Positions 1 to 11,968 are shown, numbered from the stretch's first letter. The stretch is 64,000 nt of DNA from Symsagittifera roscoffensis (GCF_963678635.1 NC_087068.1:33365436-33429435); one strand, 5' to 3'. Numbers and translations are program-made. The notes: generated by a model not told the origin, from the sequence alone.

Positions 1-1735
1 CAGCCTCTAGGAGCAACAGAGAAAACAATGTGGAGTTGCCTGGCTGAACACCAGAAGACTGGGTTAAGCCTTGTAGCTATCTGCCGAAAGTCTGTGGACT
101 AGAATTTCATGTATGTGGTGGTCTCGACTGCGTAAAGACACTTGCAAAACAACACAAGCAATTAAAGATACTGTTCAGAAATAGAGTTAAGAAAGCAAAA
201 ATGGAAACGGCATTAACTGCAGATTGCCACGGAGGAACTGAAGGGAATCTAGGGACTGCATTAGGATTCTACAGCATGTTTGGTTTTTAAGAGTCTTTAT
301 TGAATCTAAAACAAAAGCATGATATGGTCACAGCCATCAGTGTAGAAGTGTTTCCGGGAGTCTTGAAAAACGAACAGAAACATATTGAAAAACGGAGAGA
401 AGCAATAGAAGTGAAAATGAACATCTGGCAGAGTGCAACTTATCGCAGACCGTGGGGAGCGCGATATCTAGAAGGATCGACGTTGGTTCCGATGTGTAAA
501 AGCCGATACCCAGTACACTTTGTAGCAGTGTATGTAAAGAGTACAAGGACGATATTAAATCAGGCCTTCTCGGTGCCGAAATGTGTAAGACTAGCGAGAA
601 AGTCGGAAAATTTTTAGGAGTTGCTATGTAAGATGTTTGCAGCAGTTCCAGGAAGAACCAAAGACGAATTAGAACCCATACTGGGAAAGAAGTTTTTTTG
701 GATACGCCAGTGGGAACTTTAGTGAATTTGAAAGATACAAACAGAGAGGATCAAATGCGACAGATTATAATGGAGTAGACAAAAACGATGAAATCTACTG
801 AGTAATGATGGAAGTGGAACCAGATTCATTGGTTTAACAGATTCATCACAGCGCATAAAGATATTAGTAATTGGAGTTATGATGGCAGTTCAATGGCTAG
901 ATGCTCATGTAATGGAGAACAATCGACAAGAGACACCGACCAAAGAACAGTTGGAGGAACTTGATTGTCTGAAAGATTTAGATTTTTCTTGAGACAATGT
1001 GCAAAGTCTTGAATATTCCGATGGAAGTGAAGAAGATATGGACTAGAAGACGAATGATGCCATGGTTTAGAACCAATATGACTGCATGGTTGTATGAGTA
1101 TGCAAAAAAGCATATATCGAAGCACACCAGAGTGTACAATTCGTGTTAGATGGACATTGGATCGGAAGCTTTCAAGCGAGTTTTTGCAGTGCATCGGAAT
1201 TCAGTGACTACCGCAGAAAAAAGGACGTCGAGAACAAGAGAAAGAGAAGAATTGTTGAAGGAAGACTTGGAGAGAAACGTGATGTTGTGCCTCCACAACG
1301 GCTTCTGCAGGAATAGGGAGACTAGTGTGGACCCTCTAACTTGTTGTGAACAAAGAGTAGAAGAGCAGAAATGTTGGAGGACTACCTCCATTAGCGTCAA
1401 AAAGGCCAGAGACGCTGAAACGGATAGTGCGGAGCCAATGTCGCAGGAGGAGGAGATGGAGTAATGATGAGAAGCCGAAAAACCAGATGCAAAAGGGAGA
1501 AAGTTAAGAAGAATTTAGAAATTTTGGAACTTCTAAACGATGAAGACCAAAAGAAAGAAGTAAACAAAGAAGTAAATAAGAAGAAGATGTTAAAACTCAG
1601 AATTTTTGTGTCAGAAAATTTCAACTGAAAATCAAGCAACTAAGCTTGCAATTGAAATTGATTGAAAGAGAAGTTTTAGTTGATTTTTGAAATGAGAATT
1701 TGTTGCATTTATAAATTTTCATAGCAAATTTAGTA
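1..1735 (+). pseudogene. 3'-terminal ORF2 fragment of the giant retroelement (short subfamily)
   Basis: This is a + strand copy of the last part of the giant element's second reading frame, cut by the window start. Open pieces lie at 300-617 and 1150-1464, separated by stops and shifts. The first includes the segment GARYLEGSTLVPMCKSRYP and the second the Cys-containing stretch DPLTCCEQRVEEQKC, ending in an acidic tail with SQEEEME near 1440-1462. The same order is found on the - strand at 16513-18704 and 22246-24292. An AT-rich 3' untranslated stretch follows from about 1465. Function is unknown. The copy is clearly dead, and membership of the family is certain from the parallel copies. Confidence 0.8.
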
Positions 1736-1740
1736 AATTT

Positions 1741-2326
1741 TTTTATTTAGCGACACTTAATATTTTAGATAGGCTTCAGTGAGAAGCATATTAATTATTC
1801 TAGCCTGCATGTTTGTTTTTAATCAACTAGGATGACTAATAACTTTGTGGTGATATGAAGGGCTTGAGTAATCTCTTGAAGAAGAAGATTATTTCAATTT
1901 TCCTTCTTACCATTAAGTTCCTTTATTTCATTATTCAGGACTTATAGCAACTAAACTTCTGAAGGGAGGAAGCATAGTAGGATAGTTTTGGTTTGTTGGT
2001 TGGCAGGAACTTCTTGCATCCCAACGCCGTTTAAACCTAGGAGAAGAACTTTAAATCTAGGTAATGGCACTAAAAGTCAGTTTTTTTCTTGAATCACATT
2101 CTCGAAGTTAGATTAGTGAACAAAGTTAGAAGGCTGTAACAGTGTAGTATTATGCCATTTGTATTCTTCAGTGAGTCGGTGTGATGTGGATAAAAGTGAT
2201 TTCATGCATTTTGTAAATTCTATTCGGTCGCACTGCACCATTTTATGAATAGCACGAGACTCAATGAGGACCTTTACCGGGCTGTCCGTGGAGTATGTGA
2301 CATTCGACAAGAATAGCGCCAAATTT
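1741..2326 (+). repeat. ORF2-element 3' untranslated / terminal repeat, left arm
   Basis: About 585 bases that recur in inverted orientation at 8112-8710. The first 220 bases also match the 3' untranslated regions after the ORF2 copies at 18720-18930 and 24300-24510 (- strand), with shared landmarks such as TTCTAGCCTGCATG and GGGCTTGAGTAATCTC. It therefore represents the 3' end of the giant element, possibly part of a 3' LTR. No LTR boundary can be proven because no matching 5' copy was found in front of gag. Confidence 0.7.
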
Positions 2327-3049
2327 CATGGCAGCATCGAAATTTTATTTGTGACAGCCAAGTGAGAGAGTTGGCAGTTTCGATGGATTAACGCTACTAA
2401 TCATGCAATTTGATGAACTGGATGATGATAATTTGAAGTGACTAATTAATTTTTAAAAATTGTTACTGGAAGTATAATGAAATCACGATCGAGACTGTCC
2501 GAATAGTCACGATTGTAACTGCACAATTGTCACCAAGAAAATCCCGAGTACTCGGAAGGGTATCAAGGAAGACACGAATGCTACAGTTGTTATATAATTT
2601 TAGTAATAATTGCGAAGTTGTGATTGGTTATAACTTTTAAAAGTTTTGAAATAATGATGTGTCTGAAACTTCCTATAATCTCTCATCATTTTGTACAGAT
2701 AATTTAGATTTTTAGGACCTGAATATGCACAAAAAAAGTCCGAAAACGCTTGTTTGAATTTACATATTTAAAGCATTTTCGGAAAAAAAACCGTAGTAAT
2801 TTACTAGTAAGAAGAAGCCCTGATTTTGGGAGAGACCTTGCGGTATGGGGATACTGAGACCCAGCCATGAGCTCGCTATTTTGCACGTAACTAAACTAGT
2901 TTGCGCGATGTGGCCGATAGCCTTAAAAGTAACGACTTTGTCGACCCGATGTTAAAGGACCACACAATGAACTAGCTTTGGTTAAGTCGTTTCAAAATCT
3001 AGCTTTGACTTCCGTCGGTATGAGTTCCGGGCGAACGTTAGATATATGT
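2327..3049. other. AT-rich non-coding stretch with a degenerate foldback arm copy
   Basis: No coding signal. Positions 2823-3042 are a shortened, diverged copy of the roughly 270-base outer arm module of the foldback family. It has ACCCAGCCATGAGCTC near the left and TTCCGGGCGAACGTTA at the right. The rest is unassigned AT-rich DNA. The same holds for the duplicate at 10099-10821. Confidence 0.6.
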
Positions 3050-4170
3050 TTTTATATATAACATGATATTTGATGCCATCTGGTTGAGGTTCCGGAATAT
3101 CCCTCCTGTTCGAGTCGTTGGGTTGACATATTCCTTAATTAGCGTAACTCCAGCCTGTGGAATCACCTCTCTCAGTAGAATTTTTGTCTGGCATCGGTCG
3201 TTCGTTTGAGGTCGGTCTGTTGCCAGTAGAATCTCACCTGATATTCGTTAGGCCCCTCGGCCTAATTTTCCCGGTGACATAGCTGGATGGATTGCCCCTT
3301 ACTCGCGTGGAATCATATGTCCTTCCTTTGTTAGGATGTTCGTTGAAGTTCACTCTCGGCTCCCTGTTGGGCTCTCCCATGTTTGCTCCTCAATTCTTAG
3401 ATCCGCTCTTGTTTTCTAGGAGACCATCCAACTTGTCGATAAAAGCCTGAATGCGTTTCTCCATCATCGCATCTATTCTAGTGTCGAGAAACCTAACAGT
3501 CTGCTCTTGCTGACGTCGTAGTTTTTCCATATCATCCATCAGTCGTGTCTCTCTTTGCTCAGCTTCCCTTGTCATTCGCGACCAGTTCTTGGCCAAGTAT
3601 GTAACCGTCCTTTCTTTCAAGCTTTTTCGTTTTTGCTGATTTCTTGTCTGATGCGGTTAATTTCTGCCGTTTTCTCTCTCAACGTGAACTCCACTCTATA
3701 GTTTTCTCGCTCTTATGGACATCTGTTCAGTCTGATCACCCATGTTGTCCACAATCCTGTTCAAGTCCTTTTCCATTGATGCCCCGTTGTCTAATAAAGG
3801 CATCACTAGTGTTGGTGTCACCCTAATGGCTCTAGGCAGTTTCGTGCTGATCGAGATTCGAGCTTGACCTCTCTGTCTCGATGTTTCATCATAATTGGCC
3901 TCCAGGTCCGCTGGTGTGATACTTGATTCTGTGTTACAGTTCTTTCGGGTTGCACTTCCAACTTTGTCATGGTCATATACTGTTTTGACTGTTGTTTTCC
4001 ATCAATAGCCTTTGTCCACACCAAACCGATCCAAACAGCCAGTCTTCAAGTTTGTGGATGCTTCGGTTTCATAGGTCGAACTGGTTAGGCTTTTCTGAGA
4101 TTCGAAGTCATGTAAATCAACATTGTCCTCCTCCTTTTCCTGGATATCTACTTCATCCCCTCAACCCGTT
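3050..4170 (-). pseudogene. Internal gag fragment of the giant Ty3-like element
   Basis: Read on the - strand, this matches the middle of the Gag at 47901-51168. The best-preserved part (3620-3390) is the coiled-coil stretch with SRMTREAEQRE and DDMEKLR followed by RIDAMMEKR, aligning with 48960-49160. Upstream, near 3800, lies the equivalent of the VTPLVDNGA segment, out of frame. Downstream to about 3050 the polar Gly/Ser/Arg region also aligns. There are no knuckles and no start. It is a broken relic that documents gag in this family outside the intact copy. Confidence 0.8.
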
Positions 4171-4196
4171 CCCATAATATACCGATCTTTTGCCCG

Positions 4197-4451
4197 ATCG
4201 AAATTTTACCAGACGGACTTTTTACCAGACCTCAATGCAGTAATAATTCAATTAAGATAAATTCAAATTACTGGACGACTCGAAAAGAAAGCGGTTAAAA
4301 CACACAAAGCTTTGATGAGAAACCGTAAAACCATTGACTTTAACCAGACTAAACAGCGTCAATACACCTGTCAATCTAGTTTGTTTCTCGAGTCTAAAAA
4401 AGTTCATGTGATAACTTTTCTGGTAGAAGGTCGGTCTGGTAAAAGGTCGAT
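4197..4451. mobile_element. MITE-like element of 255 bases with 33-base inverted ends
   Basis: The left end (4197-4229) and the right end (4419-4451) are imperfect inverted repeats, about 27 of 33 positions matching. Each carries TTTTACCAGAC or its near copy twice in direct orientation. No coding capacity is credible inside. The element separates the gag fragment from foldback-family DNA. The superfamily is unknown; no target duplication is clear, though GATC flanks both ends. Confidence 0.65.
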
Positions 4452-4545
4452 CCCCGATCTCGGGATACTGAGACACAGCCATGAGTCCACTATTTTTGCA
4501 TGTAATTAGGGTAAATTAAGCTGCTTAGCCGATAGCCTTAAATAT

Positions 4546-6330
4546 GTAACATTCGCCCGGAAGTACATATCGACGGAAAATAAAGCTAAGTTATGAAACG
4601 ACTAGCTAGCGTCTAAACACAGCTCTACATGCTTTTAACTGTCTCCATTGAAGCCAGTTCTATGTATGTTCCTCTAACATCGGGTCTACACAATCATAAC
4701 TGTTTTGGGCTATCGATCAGAACGCGCAGTTTAACTTAGTTAATTGCAATATAGTGAGCTCATGGCTGGGTCTCCGTATCTCCATTCCACGAGGTCACTC
4801 CTAAAAAAAGGCTAGTTTTCATTTAGTATAATATTATTGTTTTTGTTCAATAGATAAACGTCATCGTATCCATCGGAGATGGATCAACCCTTTTTCTTAT
4901 TTCCTAGATTTCCTTATCTGAAAACAATTTTAGATGTTATTAATGCAATTCAGGACATAACCGATGGCTAAAAAGTGTGAAATTACAGTTTCAGTTCCCT
5001 TCCCGAGAAACTTCCGCATTCTGGAATCCGTACGAAGAAGGGTCTCGTCCTTCTGGAAGGGTGATAAAATCATTCCAATACCCTTCCTAATTCTCGGGAA
5101 ATCTTCGGTAACGATTGTAGCGTTGCAATTGTTACAATCCGGACAGCTTCCATCGTAATCTCAAAATAATTCATTCTTTTTCTTCATTGTAGAGAGTTAA
5201 AATTGCTTTTTTCTATCAAAAATCATATTTTTCTGTCTTTCGTAGTTGTAGTGTTCGCGAAATTTCAAGGTCGTGACGTGTCTTTATTTTCGAACGAATT
5301 TTTAAAACTAAATTCGCCACTTCAAACTAACTTTTCCTAATTCGTCCAATTGCACGATTTGCACAGTTAATCTTTTGAAACTGCTAATTTACACATAGGA
5401 CATTCAACCAGAAGGTGCCAAAATAGAATTTTGGATTCGAATTGTTATTGATACATCTGACTGGGAAGATTAACGGTTTTTATGAATTAGTGGTGTTAAT
5501 TGTCTATTTTAACGAGCAAGGAATGGCTAGTTTGAACTTACAAGTGAATTTTTAATATTTCGTTTTGAGCAAAAAAGACACGTAACCATTTTATCTTTCG
5601 CTAACACTGAAACTGCGAAATAACACAACAACAGAACTTGTGGAGAAAAACAGTATACGGCAATTGTGCGAAACTGATCGAGACGATTGAAGAAAAAACA
5701 ACTTTCAGAAAACCATTCTGAGTTGTAACGATTGTGCCGCTACAATCGTTGCAACACGAATCCCGAGAACCAGGAAGGGTATTGGGACGGCGTTTCCAGC
5801 CTTCCGGGAAGAAAAAGAGCGTTATTTCTCCGGATTTCAGAATTCGGAGGGATCTCGGCGTAAGATTGCAATTCTCTATTTTTTGATCTTTTAGTTTCCC
5901 GAAGAAGTCCTGATTTGAATTCAATTAACATCAAATTCATTTTCAGAAAATGAGAAGCTAGGAGTTGAGGGAAAGATTTGATCCATCTACGATGGAGATG
6001 ATGATTTTATCTACTGAACTAAAACAAAAGTGATATAGTAATTTCTTAGTAGCCCTGTATTTAGGAGTGACCTCGTGGTCTGGGGATACTGAGACCAAGC
6101 CATGAGCTCACTATTTTTGATGTAATTTGGTTAATTAGAGCGTTCTGATCGAAGCCGGAAACAGTAACGTTTTTGTCGACCAGATGTTAGAAACACCACC
6201 TAAAGAACTGGCTTTGGCAGAGACGGTGAAAAGCATGTAGAGCTGTGTTTAGACGCTAGCCAGTTATTATACAACCTAGCTTTATTTTCCGTCGATATTT
6301 ACTTCTTGGCGAATGTTACACCACTCGGAT
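4546..6330. mobile_element. Foldback element with long inverted arms
   Basis: The left arm (4546-5155) and right arm (about 5715-6320) are inverted copies. The outer module starts GTAACATTCGCCCGGAAG and contains GAGCTCATGGCTGGGTCT. The inner module carries GATGGATCAACC and, near the loop, the GTAACGATTGTAGCG / ACAATCGTTGC pair. The loop is about 560 bases of AT-rich DNA without a gene. Arms show roughly 80% similarity by eye. A sister copy at 38088-46070 is split by a Penelope-like element. It encodes no transposase and is presumably mobilised in trans, if at all. Confidence 0.7.
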
Positions 6331-6865
6331 GTGATCAATAAATTTTGATCCCGCCGTCATTTTGGCGCCATTCTGGTCGAATGTCGCATACTTCCCGGTT
6401 AATGTCCTCATTGAGTCTCTTGGTATTAATTAGAATGGTGCAAAGCCATCGAACAGAATTTACAAAATGCATGAAATCACTTTTATCCACATCACGCTGA
6501 CTCACTGCAGAATACAAATGGCATCATACTACACTGTTATAGCCTTCTAACTTTTTTTTCACTAATCTGACATTGAGGATGTGATTCAAGATAAACTTTG
6601 TCGACCCGATGTTAATGCACCACACACTGAGCTGGCTTGGTTAGAGACAGTTAAAAGCATGTGCAGTTGTGTTTAGACGCCAGCCAGTCGTTTCGGGATC
6701 TAGCTTTTTTCCCGTCGGTTTGTACTTCCGGGCAAATGTTACAAGAAAAAGAAAAAAATGTTACAAAGTTTTCGCTCAACAGTATCATTCTGATCGAGGA
6801 CGCCGGTAGATGCGTTTTGCTCAAGTATCCTCATTGCATTCGAGAGTCTCCTTTCTAGACAAACA
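6331..6865. repeat. Copies of terminal-repeat and foldback-arm modules
   Basis: Positions 6335-6600 match 8112-8380 directly and 2060-2326 in inverse orientation, sharing ATGCATGAAATCACTTTTATCC. Positions 6590-6745 are a partial foldback outer arm (GTCGACCCGATGTTAA to CTTCCGGGCAAATGTTAC). No coding signal. Confidence 0.6.
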
Positions 6866-7385
6866 CCCCACATACGTGCACATGTGGACAACCGTTCACA
6901 CTGACCCACTCCCTACACTGTCCCAAAGGTGGATACACTCACCTAAGACATAATGAAATTCGCGACACCTTTGCGACACTCCTGTACGAAGTATGCAATG
7001 ATGTTGAAATAGAGCCGAAACTTCATCGTTAGAAGGCGAAATCTTTCACAACAAAACAACCACTACTGAAGATGACGCTCGACTTGACATCAAGGCTAAT
7101 CGACTCTGGGGAGGCCGATTCAGCGGATCTTTTTACGATGTAAAAATTATCAACCCCCATGCTGAATCCTGCCCTATAACTATATCTGACGTCTACAAGT
7201 AGCATGAGAGTGTCAAAACCTTAAAATGCCAACATAGAATTCTGGATGTGGAACACAGTAGATTTGTTCCACTAACTTTTGCGTGTACCGGAGGAGCAGC
7301 ACCGGGTTCTACAAAAACCGTCCAGAAACTAGCAGAGAAACTAAGCGAAAAACGGAACGAATCATACTCGGACAAAATTAACTAA
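6866..7385 (+). pseudogene. Orphan C-terminal domain of a retroelement polyprotein
   Basis: Two frames together read as a Cys/His motif (CTCGQPFTLTHSLHCPKGG), then RHNEIRDTFATLL, a break at about 7030, then DDARLDIKANRLWGGRF, FYDVKIINPHAES, VEHSRFVPL and TGGAAPGS. From memory, this combination of a CPKGG region, ARLDI, FFDVR-like strand, VEH and TGG occurs at the C-terminal end of many reverse transcriptase-bearing proteins in cnidarians and other invertebrates. The D...D.R pattern is reminiscent of PD-(D/E)XK nucleases. It has no upstream reverse transcriptase here, one frameshift (about 7030) and one stop (near 7201), so it is a dead fragment. Confidence 0.65.
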
Positions 7386-8111
7386 ATAAGAACAAAAATA
7401 AGTTTTGCACTTCTGAGGGGTGCAATCGTCTGCTTTAGGCAGTGCAAAAATCTTAAAAACACATCCAACAAAGACAATTCTATCTGTGCTGTAATCTTGG
7501 AGGGTAGATTTTAATTGGAAATTCTCTTGATGCATTAAAATAGACTTGATTTAATCATAAAATTTTGTCGATGTATTTATACAGTGATGGTATGGCCCTA
7601 ACCAACCTGGTCACGTATGTAACATCCGCCCGGAAGTACATGTCGACGGGAAAAAAAGCTAGGTTCTAAAACGACTGGCCAGCGTCTAAACAGAGCTCTA
7701 GATGCTTTTCAACGTCTCTGCCAAAGCCAGTTCTTTTGGTGGTTTTCCGGGTCGACAAAAACGTTACTGCTTCTGGCTTCGATCAAAACACTCAAATTAA
7801 CTTAATTATATGCAAAAATAAGGAGCTCATGGCTGGGTCTCAGTATCCCCAGACCACGAGGTCACTCTTTCGTTATTTCTTTCGTAGTTGTTTTCACTGC
7901 AACTATTGTTGTTCTGTTTTTCTTCCACATTTCTTCCAAAATGGCTGTTTCAAATTTCTCAGAAATGTGACTTCATATTTCGAATTCTTGAAAATTAAAA
8001 ATTTCCAGAATATTCTGACCTTCACGATTTGTCTAATCGTTCAAATAACGTTGCTAATCTGCTAAAACCATTAATATTCCAGGTCAGCGAATACAAATAC
8101 GAAATTGCATT
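7386..8111. repeat. Foldback outer-arm copy and loop module, non-coding
   Basis: 7386-7616 shows nothing recognisable. 7617-7870 is a full foldback outer arm in forward orientation (CCGGAAGTACATGTCGACGG to GAGGTCACTC). 7871-8111 matches the loop of the foldback at 44175-44420, sharing CACGATTTGTCTAATCG and TTCCAGGTCAGCGAATAC. The open frame at 7736-8065 is accidental. Confidence 0.6.
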
Positions 8112-8757
8112 TTCGTACATTCTGTTCGAATGTCACATACTCCCCAGACAGCCCGGTCAATGTCCCCATTGAGTCTCGTAGTCTTCATCAAAATGGTACA
8201 GTGTCATGGAACAGAACTTACAAAATGCACGAAATCACTTATATCCACGTCATATTGACTCACTGCAGAATATAAATGGCATCATACTACACTACTATAG
8301 CCTTCCAAACTCTTTCTCTAATCTGCAGTTTCGAGGATATGACTTAAGATAAAACATTTTTTCTGACTTCCAATGTCAATGCCCTGATTTAAAACTTTTT
8401 TTCCTAGGTTTTAAAAGGTGTTAGCTAGCAGGACAGTCCTGCCGAACAACAAGCTATTTTTATCCTACTATGCCTCTTATCTTCGGAAATTTAGTTGTTA
8501 TTGGTCCTAAAATTTAAAATTAAGGAACTCTGTGGTTGGAAGAGACAATGAAATAATCTCTCTCTTCAAGTGATTACCCTATTATTTCATGTCAACACAA
8601 AGTGATCAGTCGTCTTAGTTGATTAAAAACAATCATGTAGGCTGGAATATTTAAATATACTCTTCACTCAAGCTTTTCTTAATAAATAGTAAGTGTCTAT
8701 AAAGCCACTAACTAAAATCAAAATCCAAATTTAAAAATGCAACAAATTCTTTAATCT
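8112..8757 (-). repeat. ORF2-element 3' untranslated / terminal repeat, right arm
   Basis: Inverted counterpart of 1741-2326, lying directly downstream (on the - strand) of the ORF2 C-terminal fragment at 8758-9508. The two ORF2 ends therefore face each other tail to tail with about 5.8 kb of nested repeats between their terminal repeats. Confidence 0.7.
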
Positions 8758-9508
8758 TCAAAACTCAACAAAATGTTTTCTTTCAGTTTCAATTGCCACT
8801 TGCTTGCTTTGTTTCTCAATTGAGTTTTTTGTCACATACAAAACAATTCTGAGTTTTAACATCTTCCTCTTTCGTCGCTTCTTTCTTTCCTTCTTTTTTT
8901 GTCCTTTAGAAGTTCTAAAACTTCTAACTTCTTCTAATTTTCTTTCTTTTTTCATCTTGTTGTTCGGCCATTTGTCAATGTTCCATCTCCTCCTCCTCCT
9001 GCGACATTGACTCCACACTTTCAGGCTCTGTGTCTCGCAACACATCGGTAGCTATTCTGACGCTGTTGGTAGCAGTCTGCCAACACTTCTGCTATTCTAC
9101 TCTTTGTCTACAACAAGGTAGAGAATCAGCGTTAGATTGTCTGTTTCGGCAGAAGCTGTTGTGGAGGCACAACGTCACGTTTCTCTCCAAGTCTTCCTTC
9201 AACATCTCTTTTTTCTCCCTTCCGTCACGTTCACTCGTTCTAGAAGTTCTTTTTACTGCGGTGGTCACTGCATTCCGATGAGTTACAAAAGCTCGCTCAA
9301 AAGCTCCTGCTCCAATGTCCAGCTGATACGCACTATACACTTTGCTGTGCTTCGACACATGCTTCTTAGCATACTCGTACAACCATGCAGTCATATTGTC
9401 TCTAAAACATGGCATCAGTCGTCTTGTGGCCCATATATTTTCACTTCCATCGGAATATTCAACATTTTGCACATTGTCTCGAAAAGATCTAAATCTTTTA
9501 GACAATCC
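8758..9508 (-). pseudogene. C-terminal end of giant-element ORF2
   Basis: - strand frames at 9529-9092 and 9045-8758 encode MPCFRDNMTAWLYEYAKKH, then a stretch with LTLCLHNSF-like and LPCCRQRVE sequence, the acidic SMSQEEE tail and a final Lys/Arg-rich region (KKKERKKRRKRK). It matches 1021-1640 (+), 16513-17264 and 22246-22903. It is truncated at 9508 by the tandem-duplication junction. Function unknown; the basic tail could be a nuclear localisation or RNA-binding patch, which is inference only. Confidence 0.75.
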
Positions 9509-9513
9509 AATTT

Positions 9514-10098
9514 TTTTATTTAGCGACACTTAATATTTTAGATAGGCTTCAGTGAGAAGCATATTAATTATTCTAGCCTGCATGTTTGTTTTTAATCAAC
9601 TAGGATGACTAATAACTTTGTGGTGATATGAAGGGCTTGAGTAATCTCTTGAAGAAGAAGATTATTTCAATTTTCCTTCTTACCATTAAGTTCCTTTATT
9701 TCATTATTCAGGACTTATAGCAACTAAACTTCTGAAGGAGGAAGCATAGTAGGATAGTTTTGGTTTGTTGGTTGGCAGGAACTTCTTGCATCCCAACGCC
9801 GTTTAAACCTAGGAGAAGAACTTTAAATCTAGGTAATGGCACTAAAAGTCAGTTTTTTTCTTGAATCACATTCTCGAAGTTAGATTAGTGAACAAAGTTA
9901 GAAGGCTGTAACAGTGTAGTATTATGCCATTTGTATTCTTCAGTGAGTCGGTGTGATGTGGATAAAAGTGATTTCATGCATTTTGTAAATTCTATTCGGT
10001 CGCACTGCACCATTTTATGAATAGCACGAGACTCAATGAGGACCTTTACCGGGCTGTCCGTGGAGTATGTGACATTCGACAAGAATAGCGCCAAATTT
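9514..10098 (+). repeat. Terminal repeat arm, unit 2 copy
   Basis: Duplicate of 1741-2326, one base shorter because a run of G is reduced near 9738. Confidence 0.7.
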
Positions 10099-10821
10099 CA
10101 TGGCAGCATCGAAATTTTATTTGTGACAGCCAAGTGAGAGAGTTGGCAGTTTCGATGGATTAACGCTACTAATCATGCAATTTGATGAACTGGATGATGA
10201 TAATTTGAAGTGACTAATTAATTTTTAAAAATTGTTACTAGAAGTATAATGAAATCACGATCGAGACTGTCCGAATAGTCACGATTGTAACTGCACAATT
10301 GTCACCAAGAAAATCCCGAGTACTCGGAAGGGTATCAAGGAAGACACGAATGCTACAGTTGTTATATAATTTTAGTAATAATTGCGAAGTTGTGATGGGT
10401 TATAACTTTTAAAAGTTTTGAAATAATGATGTGTCTGAAACTTCCTATAATCTCTCATCATTTTGTACAGATAATTTAGATTTTTAGGACCTGAATATGC
10501 ACAAAAAAAGTCCGAAAACGCTTGTTTGAATTTACATATTTAAAGCATTTTCGGAAAAAAAACCGTAGTAATTTACTAGTAAGAAGAAGCCCTGATTTTG
10601 GGAGAGACCTTGCGGTATGGGGATACTGAGACCCAGCCATGAGCTCGCTATTTTGCACGTAACTAAACTAGTTTGCGCGATGTGGCCGATAGCCTTAAAA
10701 GTAACGACTTTGTCGACCCGATGTTAAAGGACCACACAATGAACTAGCTTTGGTTAAGTCGTTTCAAAATCTAGCTTTGACTTCCGTCGGTATGAGTTCC
10801 GGGCGAACGTTAGATATATGT

Positions 10822-11942
10822 TTTTATATATAACATGATATTTGATGCCATCTGGTTGAGGTTCCGGAATATCCCTCCTGTTCGAGTCGTTGGGTTGACA
10901 TATTCCTTAATTAGCGTAACTCCAGCCTGTGGAATCACCTCTCTCAGTAGAATTTTTGTCTGGCATCGGTCGTTCGTTTGAGGTCGGTCTGTTGCCAGTA
11001 GAATCTCACCTGATATTCGTTAGGCCCCTCGGCCTAATTTTCCCGGTGACATAGCTGGATGGATTGCCCCTTACTCGCGTGGAATCATATGTCCTTCCTT
11101 TGTTAGGATGTTCGTTGAAGTTCACTCTCGGCTCCCTGTTGGGCTCTCCCAAGTTTGCTCCTCAATTCTTAGATCCGCTCTTGTTTTCTAGGAGACCATC
11201 CAACTTGTCGATAAAAGCCTGAATGCGTTTCTCCATCATCGCATCTATTCTAGTGTCGAGAAACCTAACAGTCTGCTCTTGCTGACGTCGTAGTTTTTCC
11301 ATATCATCCATCAGTCGTGTCTCTCTTTGCTCAGCTTCCCTTGTCATTCGCGACCAGTTCTTGGCCAAGTATGTAACCGTCCTTTCTTTCAAGCTTTTTC
11401 GTTTTTGCTGATTTCTTGTCTGATGCGGTTAATTTCTGCCGTTTTCTCTCTCAACGTGAACTCCACTCTATAGTTTTCTCGCTCTTATGGACATCTGTTC
11501 AGTCTGATCACCCATGTTGTCCACAATCCTGTTCAAGTCCTATTCCATTGATGCCCCGTTGTCTAATAAAGGCATCACTAGTGTTGGTGTCACCCTAATG
11601 GCTCTAGGCAGTTTCGTGCTGATCGAGATTCGAGCTTGACCTCTCTGTCTCGATGTTTCATCATAATTGGCCTCCAGGTCCGCTGGTGTGATACTTGATT
11701 CTGTGTTACAGTTCTTTCGGGTTGCACTTCCAACTTTGTCATGGTCATATACTGTTTTGACTGTTGTTTTCCATCAATAGCCTTTGTCCACACCAAACCG
11801 ATCCAAACAGCCAGTCTTCAAGTTTGTGGATGCTTCGGTTTCATAGGTCGAACTGGTTAGGCTTTTCTGAGATTCGAAGTCATGTAAATCAACATTGTCC
11901 TCCTCCTTTTCCTGGATATCTACTTCATCCCCTCAACCCGTT
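10822..11942 (-). pseudogene. Internal gag fragment, unit 2 copy
   Basis: Duplicate of the gag relic at 3050-4170. Its best open part is 11392-11162. One substitution near 11150 separates the two copies outside that frame. Confidence 0.8.
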
Positions 11943-11968
11943 CCCATAATATACCGATCTTTTGCCCG

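Larger units (their letters stand above)
1736..9508. repeat. 7.77 kb tandem duplication, unit 1
   Basis: The sequence from the T-tract before TTTATTTAGCGACAC (1738 on) to TAGACAATCC (9508) is repeated immediately downstream. The two units differ by only a handful of substitutions, a one-base deletion near 9738 and a 17-base deletion near 16455. The left junction joins + strand ORF2 3' untranslated DNA to the unit. The internal junction shows AATTT microhomology. It is either a recent real duplication or an assembly artefact; the scattered substitutions favour two real sequences, possibly alleles. Confidence 0.95.

Noticed and set aside
2113-2322. Short frames of 60-110 codons in the 2-8 kb and 10-16 kb regions as genes
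   Set aside because: They fall in inverted-repeat or untranslated DNA, have no homologous reading frame in sister repeats, and several have shadows on the opposite strand.
1741-8710. A DNA transposon with 0.6 kb terminal inverted repeats
   Set aside because: Each arm directly follows an ORF2 C-terminus and matches 3' untranslated regions elsewhere, so the arms are ends of two convergent retroelement copies. No transposase lies between them.
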